A DNA stretch of 23,127 nucleotides from assembly GCA_964481435.1 (NCBI GenBank), contig CAYZTH010000013.1, positions 1-23,127 of the forward strand. Reading direction: 5' to 3'. The notes beneath the pieces are model-generated. The model did no database searches. It saw only the letters and a list, made by a program, of their open reading frames with translations, and was not told the origin of the DNA. Position numbers and translations under genes: made by a program. Position 1 is the stretch's first letter. Each line of letters opens with the position of its first letter. Positions 5,555 to 14,474 of this stretch are shown here, in pieces. The DNA is from JAPLYB01 sp964481435 (lineage in GTDB: Archaea > Nanobdellota > Nanobdellia > Pacearchaeales > UBA284).

Positions 5555-5561
5555 CTTTGAA

Positions 5562-5566
5562 CCTCC
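5562..5566 (-). promoter_or_regulatory. Shine-Dalgarno site of the 5384-5554 gene
   Basis: AAAGGAGGT on the minus strand, 7 nt before the ATG at 5554. Confidence 0.75.
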
Positions 5567-5598
5567 TTTACTAAAAAATACAACAAATCACGCTTTAT

Positions 5599-5625
5599 AT
5601 ATTTTTCAGTCTTACTGAAAAATAT
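5599..5625. promoter_or_regulatory. Perfect 11-bp inverted repeat overlapping a TATA box
   Basis: ATATTTTTCAG (5599-5609) and CTGAAAAATAT (5615-5625) with loop TCTTA. On the minus strand the second arm runs into the TATA box TATATAAA of the 56-residue membrane protein gene. It could be an operator for that gene or the end of the transcript from the 5692-7194 gene, which lies just upstream on the same strand. Confidence 0.55.
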
Positions 5626-5691
5626 CTAATATTAACCCCCTGTTTCCTAAAAAGAAGTCAGCGCTCAACTCTGATGAATATAATTTATATC

Positions 5692-7194
5692 TTACTTTTT
5701 CACAACGACTTTATCTGTGATTACAGCCTCTTGGTGCTTAGCATGCTGCAGTCTATACATGGTCCTCAGAAGATAAACTCCTGAAGAAACGTCTGAATAA
5801 CTTCCAACACTCACAATTCTTCCAGAAACATCTCTAAGCTCAACCTTTTCTACGTTCTCTTCTCGAGCACGAGCCTCTAAATTAGCTGCTAGAGCAGCGG
5901 GTCTGCATGGACTCTGCGGGCTTTTATGCTTAGGTACTTGAGCTGAATTATATTCGTGAATTCCAGTTACCTCTAGATTAACTTCTGCACTATCATTACC
6001 ATGATCCACATCTCCTGCAATATTTGTCCAAGAACGTGCTACCATTGAACCACCAATCTGACCTGATGCTGGTAAAACCTGCGCTCTCCCGTCCGCTATC
6101 TCTGATTCCACATACGATTTTGGAAGAATAAGATTTGTTTCAGGAACAACTTCAAGTTTTCCGCCTTTTCCGGGGGTATAAGTCCTATAATTCTGGCGTT
6201 GATGAAAGTTTCCATCTTGACCCTTAACAGCGGTCCAATCCCTGAAAGAAACTATCTGCGTGCTCTCAGGAAGCAATTTGTCTGTTTCAGCACTGTCTCT
6301 ATATATCTCTCTTCCTAGTGAATCTAAAATCGAGAAATAAACAGGAATGATTGAAGTAACTTCCCCATAATTTCTAACAAGTGATTGCGGAGTCACGATT
6401 TGTCCTAACTTCACATTGCCTGCCGGAGCAATAATTGCCTCTAAGCCAGCGTCATGAGTAAGAACTGTTTTTGGAAAAAACATGTTCGGAATTCTCATTG
6501 CATCATTTTTGTGTCCTCCAATGTATCTCTGAATAAAGACAGTTGTATCTGTAAAAGCCGATGTTGTATCACTTAACTCTCCTCGATAAATTCTCAGACT
6601 AATTGGCTCGCCGTTTCCAACATTTTTATTGAGGAGCTGAGTATTAAGACGAAGAGAATCAAACTGCCTATTTCCTTCAAAAGGAGGAATACTAGCATGA
6701 GCCGTATCGCCCCCTATTGTCCAAAATGCAACAGTTAATGGATCTTGTGTTCCAGACGTATTAGTTACTCTCTCCATCTCGGGACAAAAAACATCTGTGC
6801 CCAACACGAAATCTCGAAGAACCATAGAACGCAAATATAACAAACATGGGAGAGTATCAACAGGAACAACCAAATCAGCACACTGCTTTGGATTACTGGA
6901 ATTATAAGCGTGCAATAATAAAGTATCCCCTATTCTTAGAGTATCCGTCAAATCTCCACAATCTAGATCGTAATATCCATCTGTTGGCCCTAGACTCCCC
7001 ACAATTGAATCTCCGAGGGGTAATCTCTTTAGTGTCAAGCAATATCCTTCGCTAAAAGGGGGGTTATTTGGATAAACATAACCATATCCCTTCACGCTTA
7101 GTACAGACCCGCTAGCTAAGCCATAAGCAAGCGCCAGCCCAATAACAGTTGTTGCTACTTCCCCCATTCCTGACTTTCTTTCATGATTTTGCAT
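5692..7194 (-). CDS. Exported protein with a T9SS-like C-terminal sorting domain
   Basis: 500 residues. An N-terminal hydrophobic segment (residues about 13-34, EVATTVIGLALAYGLASGSV) acts as signal or anchor. The bulk is beta-rich. Around residues 245-325 there is a CARDB-like stretch (LTHDAGLEAIIAPAGNV, NYGEVTSIIPVYFSILDS, FRDWTA) of the type found in secreted proteins of FCB-group and related candidate bacteria. The last 50 residues (VELRDVSGRIVSVGSYS, SGVYLLRT, DKVVVKK) match the shape of type IX secretion type A sorting domains: D-x-x-G-R-x-V, then S-G-V-Y-x-x-R, then K-V-V-V-K-K. No type IX machinery is visible here. A bacterial origin by transfer is likely. TATTTAAA at 7215-7222 (minus strand TTTAAATA) lies 25-27 nt before the ATG, supporting this start. 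Confidence 0.7.
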   Translation of the reverse strand: MQNHERKSGMGEVATTVIGLALAYGLASGSVLSVKGYGYVYPNNPPFSEGYCLTLKRLPLGDSIVGSLGPTDGYYDLDCGDLTDTLRIGDTLLLHAYNSSNPKQCADLVVPVDTLPCLLYLRSMVLRDFVLGTDVFCPEMERVTNTSGTQDPLTVAFWTIGGDTAHASIPPFEGNRQFDSLRLNTQLLNKNVGNGEPISLRIYRGELSDTTSAFTDTTVFIQRYIGGHKNDAMRIPNMFFPKTVLTHDAGLEAIIAPAGNVKLGQIVTPQSLVRNYGEVTSIIPVYFSILDSLGREIYRDSAETDKLLPESTQIVSFRDWTAVKGQDGNFHQRQNYRTYTPGKGGKLEVVPETNLILPKSYVESEIADGRAQVLPASGQIGGSMVARSWTNIAGDVDHGNDSAEVNLEVTGIHEYNSAQVPKHKSPQSPCRPAALAANLEARAREENVEKVELRDVSGRIVSVGSYSDVSSGVYLLRTMYRLQHAKHQEAVITDKVVVKK

Positions 7195-7214
7195 AATTCA
7201 TAAGGCAAATCAGA

Positions 7215-7222
7215 TATTTAAA
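7215..7222 (-). promoter_or_regulatory. TATA box of the 5692-7194 gene
   Basis: TTTAAATA on the minus strand, centred about 25 nt before the ATG at 7194; a leaderless layout. Confidence 0.6.
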
Positions 7223-7381
7223 GCTTTTGTATTACTATTACTTAGTAACAAAATAATCAGAAATTTTAACCATTTTTAGGTCAAAATTCTCATCTTTTTT
7301 GATTGAAGTTTTAGCATAAAATCCCTTGGTAATTTTTCTTTTTTCTCCAAAAAAATTTACTGAAAAATCTCTTAAAAAACA

Positions 7382-7389
7382 TTTATAAA
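7382..7389 (+). promoter_or_regulatory. TATA box of the giant surface protein gene
   Basis: TTTATAAA predicts transcription from about 7412, giving a leader of about 12 nt that contains GAGG (7417-7420) 4 nt before the ATG. The 7195-7424 gap holds this promoter and the divergent one at 7215, and nothing else I can support. Confidence 0.65.
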
Positions 7390-7424
7390 TGAATTAATCC
7401 TAATTCGGATATAAAAGAGGAACT

Positions 7425-10400
7425 ATGAAAAATCTCTTATCTTGTTTAGCTGTAACTATCCTAGTTATAAGCTTAGTTTTTTGTGCCTCAAGTGCCCTGG
7501 CTGTAACTTGTGATTATAATATCACTAATTGCACTACAATTTCTATTAGTGGAAACTGGTGCATGAATCAAAGCATAACAACTTCTACCACCGATGAGTG
7601 CATTTCAATTACCTCTGAAAATGTTACACTTAATGGTCTCGGAAATAATTTAAATGGAACCCTCGGTCTTAATGGGATTCGTATTTACCAAAAGGATGTA
7701 ACAATTCTAAATATAAATATCACTAACTGGAACTATGCAATTTATACTACTAGGAACAATACGAATATCACCAATACCAGTATCACCCATGTAACTCAAT
7801 CAGTTCACATAATTGGATCGGGGACAAATGGCCACAATTCCGCTATAACATACTGCAACATAATCAATGCGAGCGACACAGGAATTTATGTTTCAGGCAG
7901 CAACAACAATAATGTCTCGCACAATGTAATCAACTCCGAAGGAGGAGGACAGTATGGCCTTCGACTCTATAATTCAAGAGACAATTATGTTCAAGCAAAC
8001 AACTTGACAACAATCGACTTCACCATGACCTTTGCTGCTACGAACAATACTTATATCGATTCGAACATAATTGACAAGTCAAATCTAGGTGGATTTCTCT
8101 TAATTAATTCAAACTACAATAACTTATCGAATAATTACATTTACCAGCCCAATCAAAGTGCTTTTGAAATAAACTCGTCAAACTACAACATCTTATTTAG
8201 GAATAATATTACAGATGCAAAGAACCATGGTTTCAAAGTCAACGATGCTACTGGAAATAATCTGACTTCAAACATTGTAAGAGATGTAAACGCAACAGGA
8301 TTCTATCTTCAGAATGTAACTAACAGCACAGTCTCACTAAACCTCATAACAAATGTCTCTCAATGCGGTCTTCAAATTAAAAATAGTCTAAGCACCAACA
8401 TAACAAATAACACTTTTGAAAATCCAACAACCGGCCAGGGAGGTTCCTATGCTTTTGATATCTATAACGTAAACGGGAGCAGAATATCCTATAACAATAT
8501 GATTAATCTTACATACAAGGGATTCTTAGTCAACCTATCAAACAACAACTCCCTAATTGAAAACAACTATACCACTGAATTTATTGGCCAGGGCTTCAAA
8601 TTTTTAATTCTAGAAAACTCAAATAGCAACCAGATATCTGGCCTGTATTTTATTAGCCTTCACGGAGAGGCCGCCGCAGTAATTTGCTTGCCATTATTTT
8701 CTTTTTTAAACTCCAACTTTAACAATCTTTCAAATGTGCTTGCCCAATCAATAATTCTCTCTTCAAATAGGGAGATGATACTTTTAACAAATTCAAACAA
8801 TAACACCCTGCAAAATTTAACCTTTGCAAATAATGCATGCGCAACTTTTGATTTCTATCATGCTTCGTACAATAAGATACTAAATTCTATCTCTGATTTA
8901 TACGTAGATTTTAGTATGGGCAATGACTCTCACCATACTTCCTTCAATTCAAACCAATCCTCACTGTCAAATGAGATACGATTTCTTAGAATGCGTTTCT
9001 ACGGAGATCTCAACTCAACCATAATCAATATATCTGCCTTTGGAAATGATTTCGCTCTTTCACCAACAAAATACCCCCCTGCTGCTCCAAGAAACATAAG
9101 CCAATTCTTTAATTTTACTAAAACAGTCATGGGGGGCATTAATGAAAATGTAAATTTAAATGTAACTTATAATGAAGCTGAATTAGGCTATGCTCTTGAA
9201 TCTACACTCACTATGAACTATTCCCAACCAGGAGGAATAGGTTGGGGCTCCATACCAAATCAAGGTATAAACTTAGATGATAATTATGTCTGGAGCAATA
9301 TTGGATCTACAACACTCCCAGAACAACTAACCACAACCTATTTTGGTTTATTTGCAGATCATAACTATCCCCCAGAAGTTATTTTAAATGCTCCAGCAAA
9401 TGATACTTATCTCAGATATAATCAATTTAATTTTACAGCAACAGACTACGAAGAGATCAAAATAAATTGTTCAATATATCTGAATGGAGTATATAATCAG
9501 AGCAACACCTTAACACAAAACAATACACTGACAACCTTCACAATTCCAGGAATTCCCTCTGGGCATTATAATTGGAATGTCAGTTGCAATGATAGCATAA
9601 ATGCTGGTTGGAGCCAGACATGGATTGTCCGTGTTGACTCCACCATGCCTGTTCCAGTTCAAGGACAAAATCCAATAGATTATTATAATGACTCAGACGG
9701 TTCAGTCACTTTTGACTTCAAGTGTTATGATAATGAAGATGTCTCCATGATTCAACTATGGACAGACACCACCGGAATCTGGCAACCAAATTATTCAAAT
9801 TCAGGCTATACAAATAATACTTGGCTAAATATAAGTGTTGAAGGGATTCCACAAGGCCTAAACTACCACTGGGCAGTCTGGTGCAATGATACACAAAACA
9901 ATTCTGCCATAACCTCAAACAGAACATTCAGTGTTGACGAGACCTCTCCAATTGCCTATCAGGGAGCAAACCCTGTTGACAATTATAATTCATCAAGCTC
10001 TTCTATAACCTTTGATATGAAATGCACTGATTCAGTAAGTGTTTCAATGATAAAATTATATACAAATGCCTCAGGAACATGGCAGGCAGAATACACAAAT
10101 GATACTTATACAAATAATACCTGGATAAACTGGACCCTAGATGGACTTCCCTCTGGATTAAATCACCAATGGGCTGTCTGGTGTAATGATACCGCAGGCC
10201 TAACAAACACAACCCAGAACAGAACTTTTAATATAGACACAACCTATCCTGTTCCGACCCAAGGACAGAACCCAATAGATTACTACAACGACTCAGACGG
10301 TTCAGTCACTTTTGACTTCAAGTGTTATGACAATATCAATGTTTCAATGATACAATTATGGACAACTACTACCGGTGGTTGGACTGTAAATTACTCAAAC

Positions 10401-13400
10401 TCATCCTACACAAATGATACCTGGCTAAACATAACTCTTCCTGGAATCTCAGAAGGAAATAATTATCAGTGGTATGTCTGGTGTAATGATACATTTAATA
10501 ACACCGCATCAACAAATCCTAGAATATTCGATGTAGATACAACAGCGCCGGTTGCTGTTCTCGGAGATAATCCAGTTAACAATTATAATTATTCATCAAT
10601 TTCAAAAGGCGAAGGAACTCAAAACACAATAAACTTTGAGATAAAGTGTTATGACCAAACAGCTGTATCAAGAATCCAGTTATGGACAAATACAACCGGA
10701 ACATGGAAAGCTAACTATACAAATGACTCTTACACAAATAATACTCTATTAACTATTCAAGTGATTGGAATTCCAGAAGGCATGAATTACAAATGGGGTG
10801 TCTGGTGCAATGACTCTGTTGGATTCTCAAACACAACTCAAAACAGAACATTCAATGTCGATACTATCAAGCCAATCATAACAATAGATTATCCTCTAAA
10901 TAGAACTTATTTCAAGTATGCGCCACGTATCGATGGTGATTGCTTTGATGGTGTTTCAGGTGTGAATGCAATATGGTCAAACGCAACAGAATACCCTCAA
11001 ATGGAAACAGCTTCTCCTTTCAACTTCACAAATGAATCAAGCCTGACTGATGGCGTCTACTTATTACAGATAAGATGTAATGACTCTCTAAATAATACTG
11101 CAAGTTCTTTAGTTAACTTCACCTATGATATAACAAATCCTTCAATAACATTTATTGCCCCAACACCAGATAATGAGACCAATTTAACAATAAGAAAAGT
11201 TATCATAAACGTGAGCCTGGGAGATACTAATCCTTCCATGGTCTGGCTTAACTGGAATGGCATTGAAGAACAGAATCAATCCTGGACATCTGGTGCCCTA
11301 ACCTTCACGAAACATAATCTATTTAATGGGTACTACAACTACACCGTAACTGTAACTGACTTAGCAGGAAACTCAAATACAAGCGAAACACGAATAGTTG
11401 GAATAAACTCACCAACCCCTGTAGTCGAGCTTATTTATCCTGCAAATAATAATTACTCAAACCTGACCTGGACAAACTTCACTTGTAATCTTACATCAAT
11501 CGCAGGAAGAACAATAAAAAATGTAACATTCTACTGGAACTACACCGGAGAGTGGCTTGCAAACGAATCAGTTACAGGATTGACTAATCAAAATGAGATT
11601 GTTGCTTTTAACAGAAGCCTAGAAAATAAAAGCGTAATGTGGAACTGCCTTGCCTATGATAATGAAAGCGACGGAGAATGGTCAACCCAAAACTATACCT
11701 TCACAAGCGATAGAGTAAATCCAATTGCCCATCAGGGAGCAAACCCTGTTGACAATTATAATTCATCAAGCTCATCTATGGTCTTTGATATAAAATGCAC
11801 AGATAATTTTGGCTTATCTGCAATGCAACTCTGGACAAACACAACAGGAGTCTGGCTTGCAAATTACACAAACTCAAACTACACAAACAACACCTGGTTC
11901 AATGTAACTGTTGCAGGAATTCCAGATGCAACAAACTACAAATGGTCTGTTTACTGCCGTGACAAAGCAGGAAATTCACACGTAACTGCAAACAGAACAT
12001 TCAGCGTAGATATAATCCCCCCAGAAGCATACTTCGGAGTACAGACTGTGAATGGAACAATAAATAACTCAAGAAGCATTACCTTTGATCTAAAATGCAC
12101 TGATAATCAGAATGTCTTTGCAATTGCTCTCTACGGAGATTGGAATAACAAATGGGAACTCAAAAATATAACACTAAGTCCGGGAAATAATACCTGGATA
12201 AATTACAATTATACCCTAAATCCAAATGAAGCAGACAGGGCCTATCACTGGAATGTCTTCTGCAATGACAGCACGAGCAATTCTGTTTTCAACTCAACAA
12301 ACAGAACATATATTCTAGATACAACTGCCCCAATAGTTTCTTTGAACACACCTAACAACGGAAATCACACAAACTCAACAAGCGTCACATTCAACTGTTC
12401 AGCAACAGATACAAACCTATCAAATATAACTCTATATGGAAATTTATCAGGAGGCTGGCAGGCAGATGAAACAAAAACTGCCTCTGGCAGGAGCAGCTAC
12501 TCAACCTTTACAAAAATACTTACAACAAATAATGACTATATCTGGAATTGTTATGTCTGCGACGGTCTAGGACAGTGCAGCTATGGTTCTCAGAACTACA
12601 CCCTAAGCGTTGATACAAATTATCCCCAACTTACACTCCTCTCTCCAGAAGATGGCGCTGAATTTGATTCAAGTGTAACTTCAGTCACATTCCAGTGGAT
12701 TACAACAGACAGCTACTCTCCGACCCTAGACTGCAACATCTATACCAAAGGAAGATATCAAACAACAAAAGTTTGCAATAACGCAACAACCTGTTCACAA
12801 GCAATATCATTTTCAAACGGCGCATCCTACTCCTGGAGAATCAACTGCTCCGATGGAATAAACCAGAACATATCAGACACAAGAACATTCTTGATTAATA
12901 GGCCCTCAGAAGGTGAAGGTGGTGGCGGTGGTGGCGGAGGTGGCAGTGAAGGCGGATACTGTGGAGACAACTATTGTAACAGACAACTAGGCACCTATAT
13001 CTTTAACTGCTCAGCCTATAATTATTCTCAACTCTATAACATCAGTCTATATGGGTCCTGGAGTCCTGGCTGGCACATAGATGAACTCAGGAATGTAAAT
13101 GGACAGAACATCGAGATATCATTTAATAAAGTATTCACCGTCGGGGGATCATATCTTTGGAATTGCTATGTCTGCGGAAGACTTCCCTCAGGATACTTGA
13201 AATGTTCTTTCGTCATGAAAAACCAAACTGCAATTGTAACAACAACAGGCGGCGATGAGAATCAGAATAATTGCTGTAGAGACTGTGGCTGTCCTTCAGG
13301 ACAGAACTGCGCAGATAATACCTGCAGCATAATCGAGAGCTGTGGAAATGGTGTTTGTGATACTATCGAATCTCCTTCAAACTGTTGCACAGATTGTGCT

Positions 13401-14264
13401 TGCCCTTCAGGACAGATATGTACGGCAGAAGGTTGTACAAGCCATAGTTACTGTGGAGATCAAGTCTGTGATTCTAGCATCGGGGAAACTCTAGATAATT
13501 GTCCACTGGATTGTATTTTTTCTCCAGTCAATTGCGGAGACAATTACTGCGACAGAACCTTTGAAAATGTGGCGACCTGTCCACAAGATTGCAAAGCGGT
13601 CTGTGGAAATGATATTTGTGAAAACACTGAAAATCAGAGCGCGTGTTGTAAAGATTGTGGCTGTCCTTCAGGACAAAGCTGTGCAAATAATAAATGTTCA
13701 AAAAAATCAGGAGATATCAACTTAAGCGGCTTCTGGAACATCACAAAGAAAGCATTCTTGCCATTGATAATAATAATCATCGCCATATTGATAGCCCTTG
13801 GGGCCTATTTCTTCATCAAGAAATACAAACAAAAATCACTTATCCAAGTGATGATGGACATCGGAAAAGAAATAGACAAAAAGAAAGTCAACGAAGTCCA
13901 GGCAAGAATAAGGAAAGAGCAGCCAGACTTTTCTATCCAGAACAAGAAGATCAGAGCAAGCATAGATCAAGGTTTAAAGATATGCCAAGATGTTCTAGCA
14001 GAAAGCATTGAGAAAGGCGAAATAGCAGCAGTAGCACAATTAGTTGAAACCAAGAAAGAGTTATTAAAGAAGATAATGGTTCTTTTCAATAAATACATAG
14101 ACATTCTCAAGAAAGAAAGATCTCCTTTTGAACATAACTTAAAAGAGATCATAATATCAGAAGAAATTCCATTGTATGAGAACCTAAAGAAGAATATTGG
14201 TAGCTTGTATAATGTCGGAAGAAAAATTGCTCTTCAGAAAAGCCCGCTAAAAATAGGCAACTGA
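7425..14264 (+). CDS. Giant membrane-anchored surface protein with beta-helix, Ig-like repeats and Cys-rich stalk
   Basis: 2279 residues. A signal peptide (residues 1-26, ending SSALA) is followed by a right-handed beta-helix (about 55-520) rich in Asn and N-x-S/T sequons, as in NosD/CASH-type proteins. After a connecting region come about eleven Ig-like repeats of about 100 residues (about 645-1825), each ending YxWxVWCNDS...NRTFxVDTT-P. A Gly run (about 1829-1842) leads to a Cys-rich region (1844-2096) of CGD-x-x-C / CCxDCGCPSGQ units. One membrane helix (about 2110-2133, LPLIIIIIAILIALGAYFF) and a charged helical cytoplasmic tail of about 145 residues finish the protein. It probably projects from the cell surface, heavily N-glycosylated, for adhesion or cell-cell contact. 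The cytoplasmic coiled coil suggests an intracellular partner. The ATG at 7425 is supported by the signal peptide and the TATA spacing. Confidence 0.85.
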   Translation: MKNLLSCLAVTILVISLVFCASSALAVTCDYNITNCTTISISGNWCMNQSITTSTTDECISITSENVTLNGLGNNLNGTLGLNGIRIYQKDVTILNINITNWNYAIYTTRNNTNITNTSITHVTQSVHIIGSGTNGHNSAITYCNIINASDTGIYVSGSNNNNVSHNVINSEGGGQYGLRLYNSRDNYVQANNLTTIDFTMTFAATNNTYIDSNIIDKSNLGGFLLINSNYNNLSNNYIYQPNQSAFEINSSNYNILFRNNITDAKNHGFKVNDATGNNLTSNIVRDVNATGFYLQNVTNSTVSLNLITNVSQCGLQIKNSLSTNITNNTFENPTTGQGGSYAFDIYNVNGSRISYNNMINLTYKGFLVNLSNNNSLIENNYTTEFIGQGFKFLILENSNSNQISGLYFISLHGEAAAVICLPLFSFLNSNFNNLSNVLAQSIILSSNREMILLTNSNNNTLQNLTFANNACATFDFYHASYNKILNSISDLYVDFSMGNDSHHTSFNSNQSSLSNEIRFLRMRFYGDLNSTIINISAFGNDFALSPTKYPPAAPRNISQFFNFTKTVMGGINENVNLNVTYNEAELGYALESTLTMNYSQPGGIGWGSIPNQGINLDDNYVWSNIGSTTLPEQLTTTYFGLFADHNYPPEVILNAPANDTYLRYNQFNFTATDYEEIKINCSIYLNGVYNQSNTLTQNNTLTTFTIPGIPSGHYNWNVSCNDSINAGWSQTWIVRVDSTMPVPVQGQNPIDYYNDSDGSVTFDFKCYDNEDVSMIQLWTDTTGIWQPNYSNSGYTNNTWLNISVEGIPQGLNYHWAVWCNDTQNNSAITSNRTFSVDETSPIAYQGANPVDNYNSSSSSITFDMKCTDSVSVSMIKLYTNASGTWQAEYTNDTYTNNTWINWTLDGLPSGLNHQWAVWCNDTAGLTNTTQNRTFNIDTTYPVPTQGQNPIDYYNDSDGSVTFDFKCYDNINVSMIQLWTTTTGGWTVNYSNSSYTNDTWLNITLPGISEGNNYQWYVWCNDTFNNTASTNPRIFDVDTTAPVAVLGDNPVNNYNYSSISKGEGTQNTINFEIKCYDQTAVSRIQLWTNTTGTWKANYTNDSYTNNTLLTIQVIGIPEGMNYKWGVWCNDSVGFSNTTQNRTFNVDTIKPIITIDYPLNRTYFKYAPRIDGDCFDGVSGVNAIWSNATEYPQMETASPFNFTNESSLTDGVYLLQIRCNDSLNNTASSLVNFTYDITNPSITFIAPTPDNETNLTIRKVIINVSLGDTNPSMVWLNWNGIEEQNQSWTSGALTFTKHNLFNGYYNYTVTVTDLAGNSNTSETRIVGINSPTPVVELIYPANNNYSNLTWTNFTCNLTSIAGRTIKNVTFYWNYTGEWLANESVTGLTNQNEIVAFNRSLENKSVMWNCLAYDNESDGEWSTQNYTFTSDRVNPIAHQGANPVDNYNSSSSSMVFDIKCTDNFGLSAMQLWTNTTGVWLANYTNSNYTNNTWFNVTVAGIPDATNYKWSVYCRDKAGNSHVTANRTFSVDIIPPEAYFGVQTVNGTINNSRSITFDLKCTDNQNVFAIALYGDWNNKWELKNITLSPGNNTWINYNYTLNPNEADRAYHWNVFCNDSTSNSVFNSTNRTYILDTTAPIVSLNTPNNGNHTNSTSVTFNCSATDTNLSNITLYGNLSGGWQADETKTASGRSSYSTFTKILTTNNDYIWNCYVCDGLGQCSYGSQNYTLSVDTNYPQLTLLSPEDGAEFDSSVTSVTFQWITTDSYSPTLDCNIYTKGRYQTTKVCNNATTCSQAISFSNGASYSWRINCSDGINQNISDTRTFLINRPSEGEGGGGGGGGGSEGGYCGDNYCNRQLGTYIFNCSAYNYSQLYNISLYGSWSPGWHIDELRNVNGQNIEISFNKVFTVGGSYLWNCYVCGRLPSGYLKCSFVMKNQTAIVTTTGGDENQNNCCRDCGCPSGQNCADNTCSIIESCGNGVCDTIESPSNCCTDCACPSGQICTAEGCTSHSYCGDQVCDSSIGETLDNCPLDCIFSPVNCGDNYCDRTFENVATCPQDCKAVCGNDICENTENQSACCKDCGCPSGQSCANNKCSKKSGDINLSGFWNITKKAFLPLIIIIIAILIALGAYFFIKKYKQKSLIQVMMDIGKEIDKKKVNEVQARIRKEQPDFSIQNKKIRASIDQGLKICQDVLAESIEKGEIAAVAQLVETKKELLKKIMVLFNKYIDILKKERSPFEHNLKEIIISEEIPLYENLKKNIGSLYNVGRKIALQKSPLKIGN
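9691..9730 (+). repeat. Near-identical Ig repeat segment A, copy 1
   Basis: 40 nt identical to 10291-10330, exactly 600 bp away, inside a longer stretch of high identity coding for QGQNPIDYYNDSDGSVTFDF. It marks recent duplication or gene conversion between Ig-like units two repeats apart. Confidence 0.75.
9958..10000 (+). repeat. Near-identical Ig repeat segment B, copy 1
   Basis: 43 nt identical to 11731-11773, coding for QGANPVDNYNSSSSS in both places. Confidence 0.75.
10291..10330 (+). repeat. Near-identical Ig repeat segment A, copy 2
   Basis: Identical to 9691-9730. The flanking codons differ mainly at third positions, which shows selection for the protein sequence around the identical core. 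Confidence 0.75.
11731..11773 (+). repeat. Near-identical Ig repeat segment B, copy 2
   Basis: Identical to 9958-10000, about 1.77 kb apart, with other Ig-like units in between. Confidence 0.75.
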
Positions 14265-14376
14265 TGAGAGCATATAAACTAGATTATTTCTTAAAATGCC
14301 CATTTAAGGCTTATATCGGTGTTATAATAAGAGAAAGGTTTTTATAGTTTTCATTCTTTATAATTAAGATAATTTC

Positions 14377-14406
14377 ACCGACGACAAAAAGCCTTTTATC
14401 GACGGT
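14377..14406. promoter_or_regulatory. Imperfect inverted repeat upstream of gyrB
   Basis: ACCGACGA (14377-14384) and TCGACGGT (14399-14406) pair at seven of eight positions, with AAAA and TTTT able to pair inside. It lies about 40 bp before the gyrB TATA box in an otherwise A+T-rich gap (14265-14474). It could be an operator of gyrB or the end of the preceding transcript. Confidence 0.35.
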
Positions 14407-14445
14407 ATTTTCAAGTTTTTTGCCAAGGCTAAAAAAAGATAAAAT

Positions 14446-14453
14446 TTTATAAA
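14446..14453 (+). promoter_or_regulatory. TATA box of gyrB
   Basis: TTTATAAA centred 25-26 nt before the ATG at 14475; leaderless layout. Confidence 0.7.
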
Positions 14454-14474
14454 CATCTCCATAAAATATATAAC

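Noticed and set aside
5418..5618. Plus-strand ORF of 66 codons
   Set aside because: Lies antisense to the 56-residue membrane protein and over its promoter; no start signals of its own.
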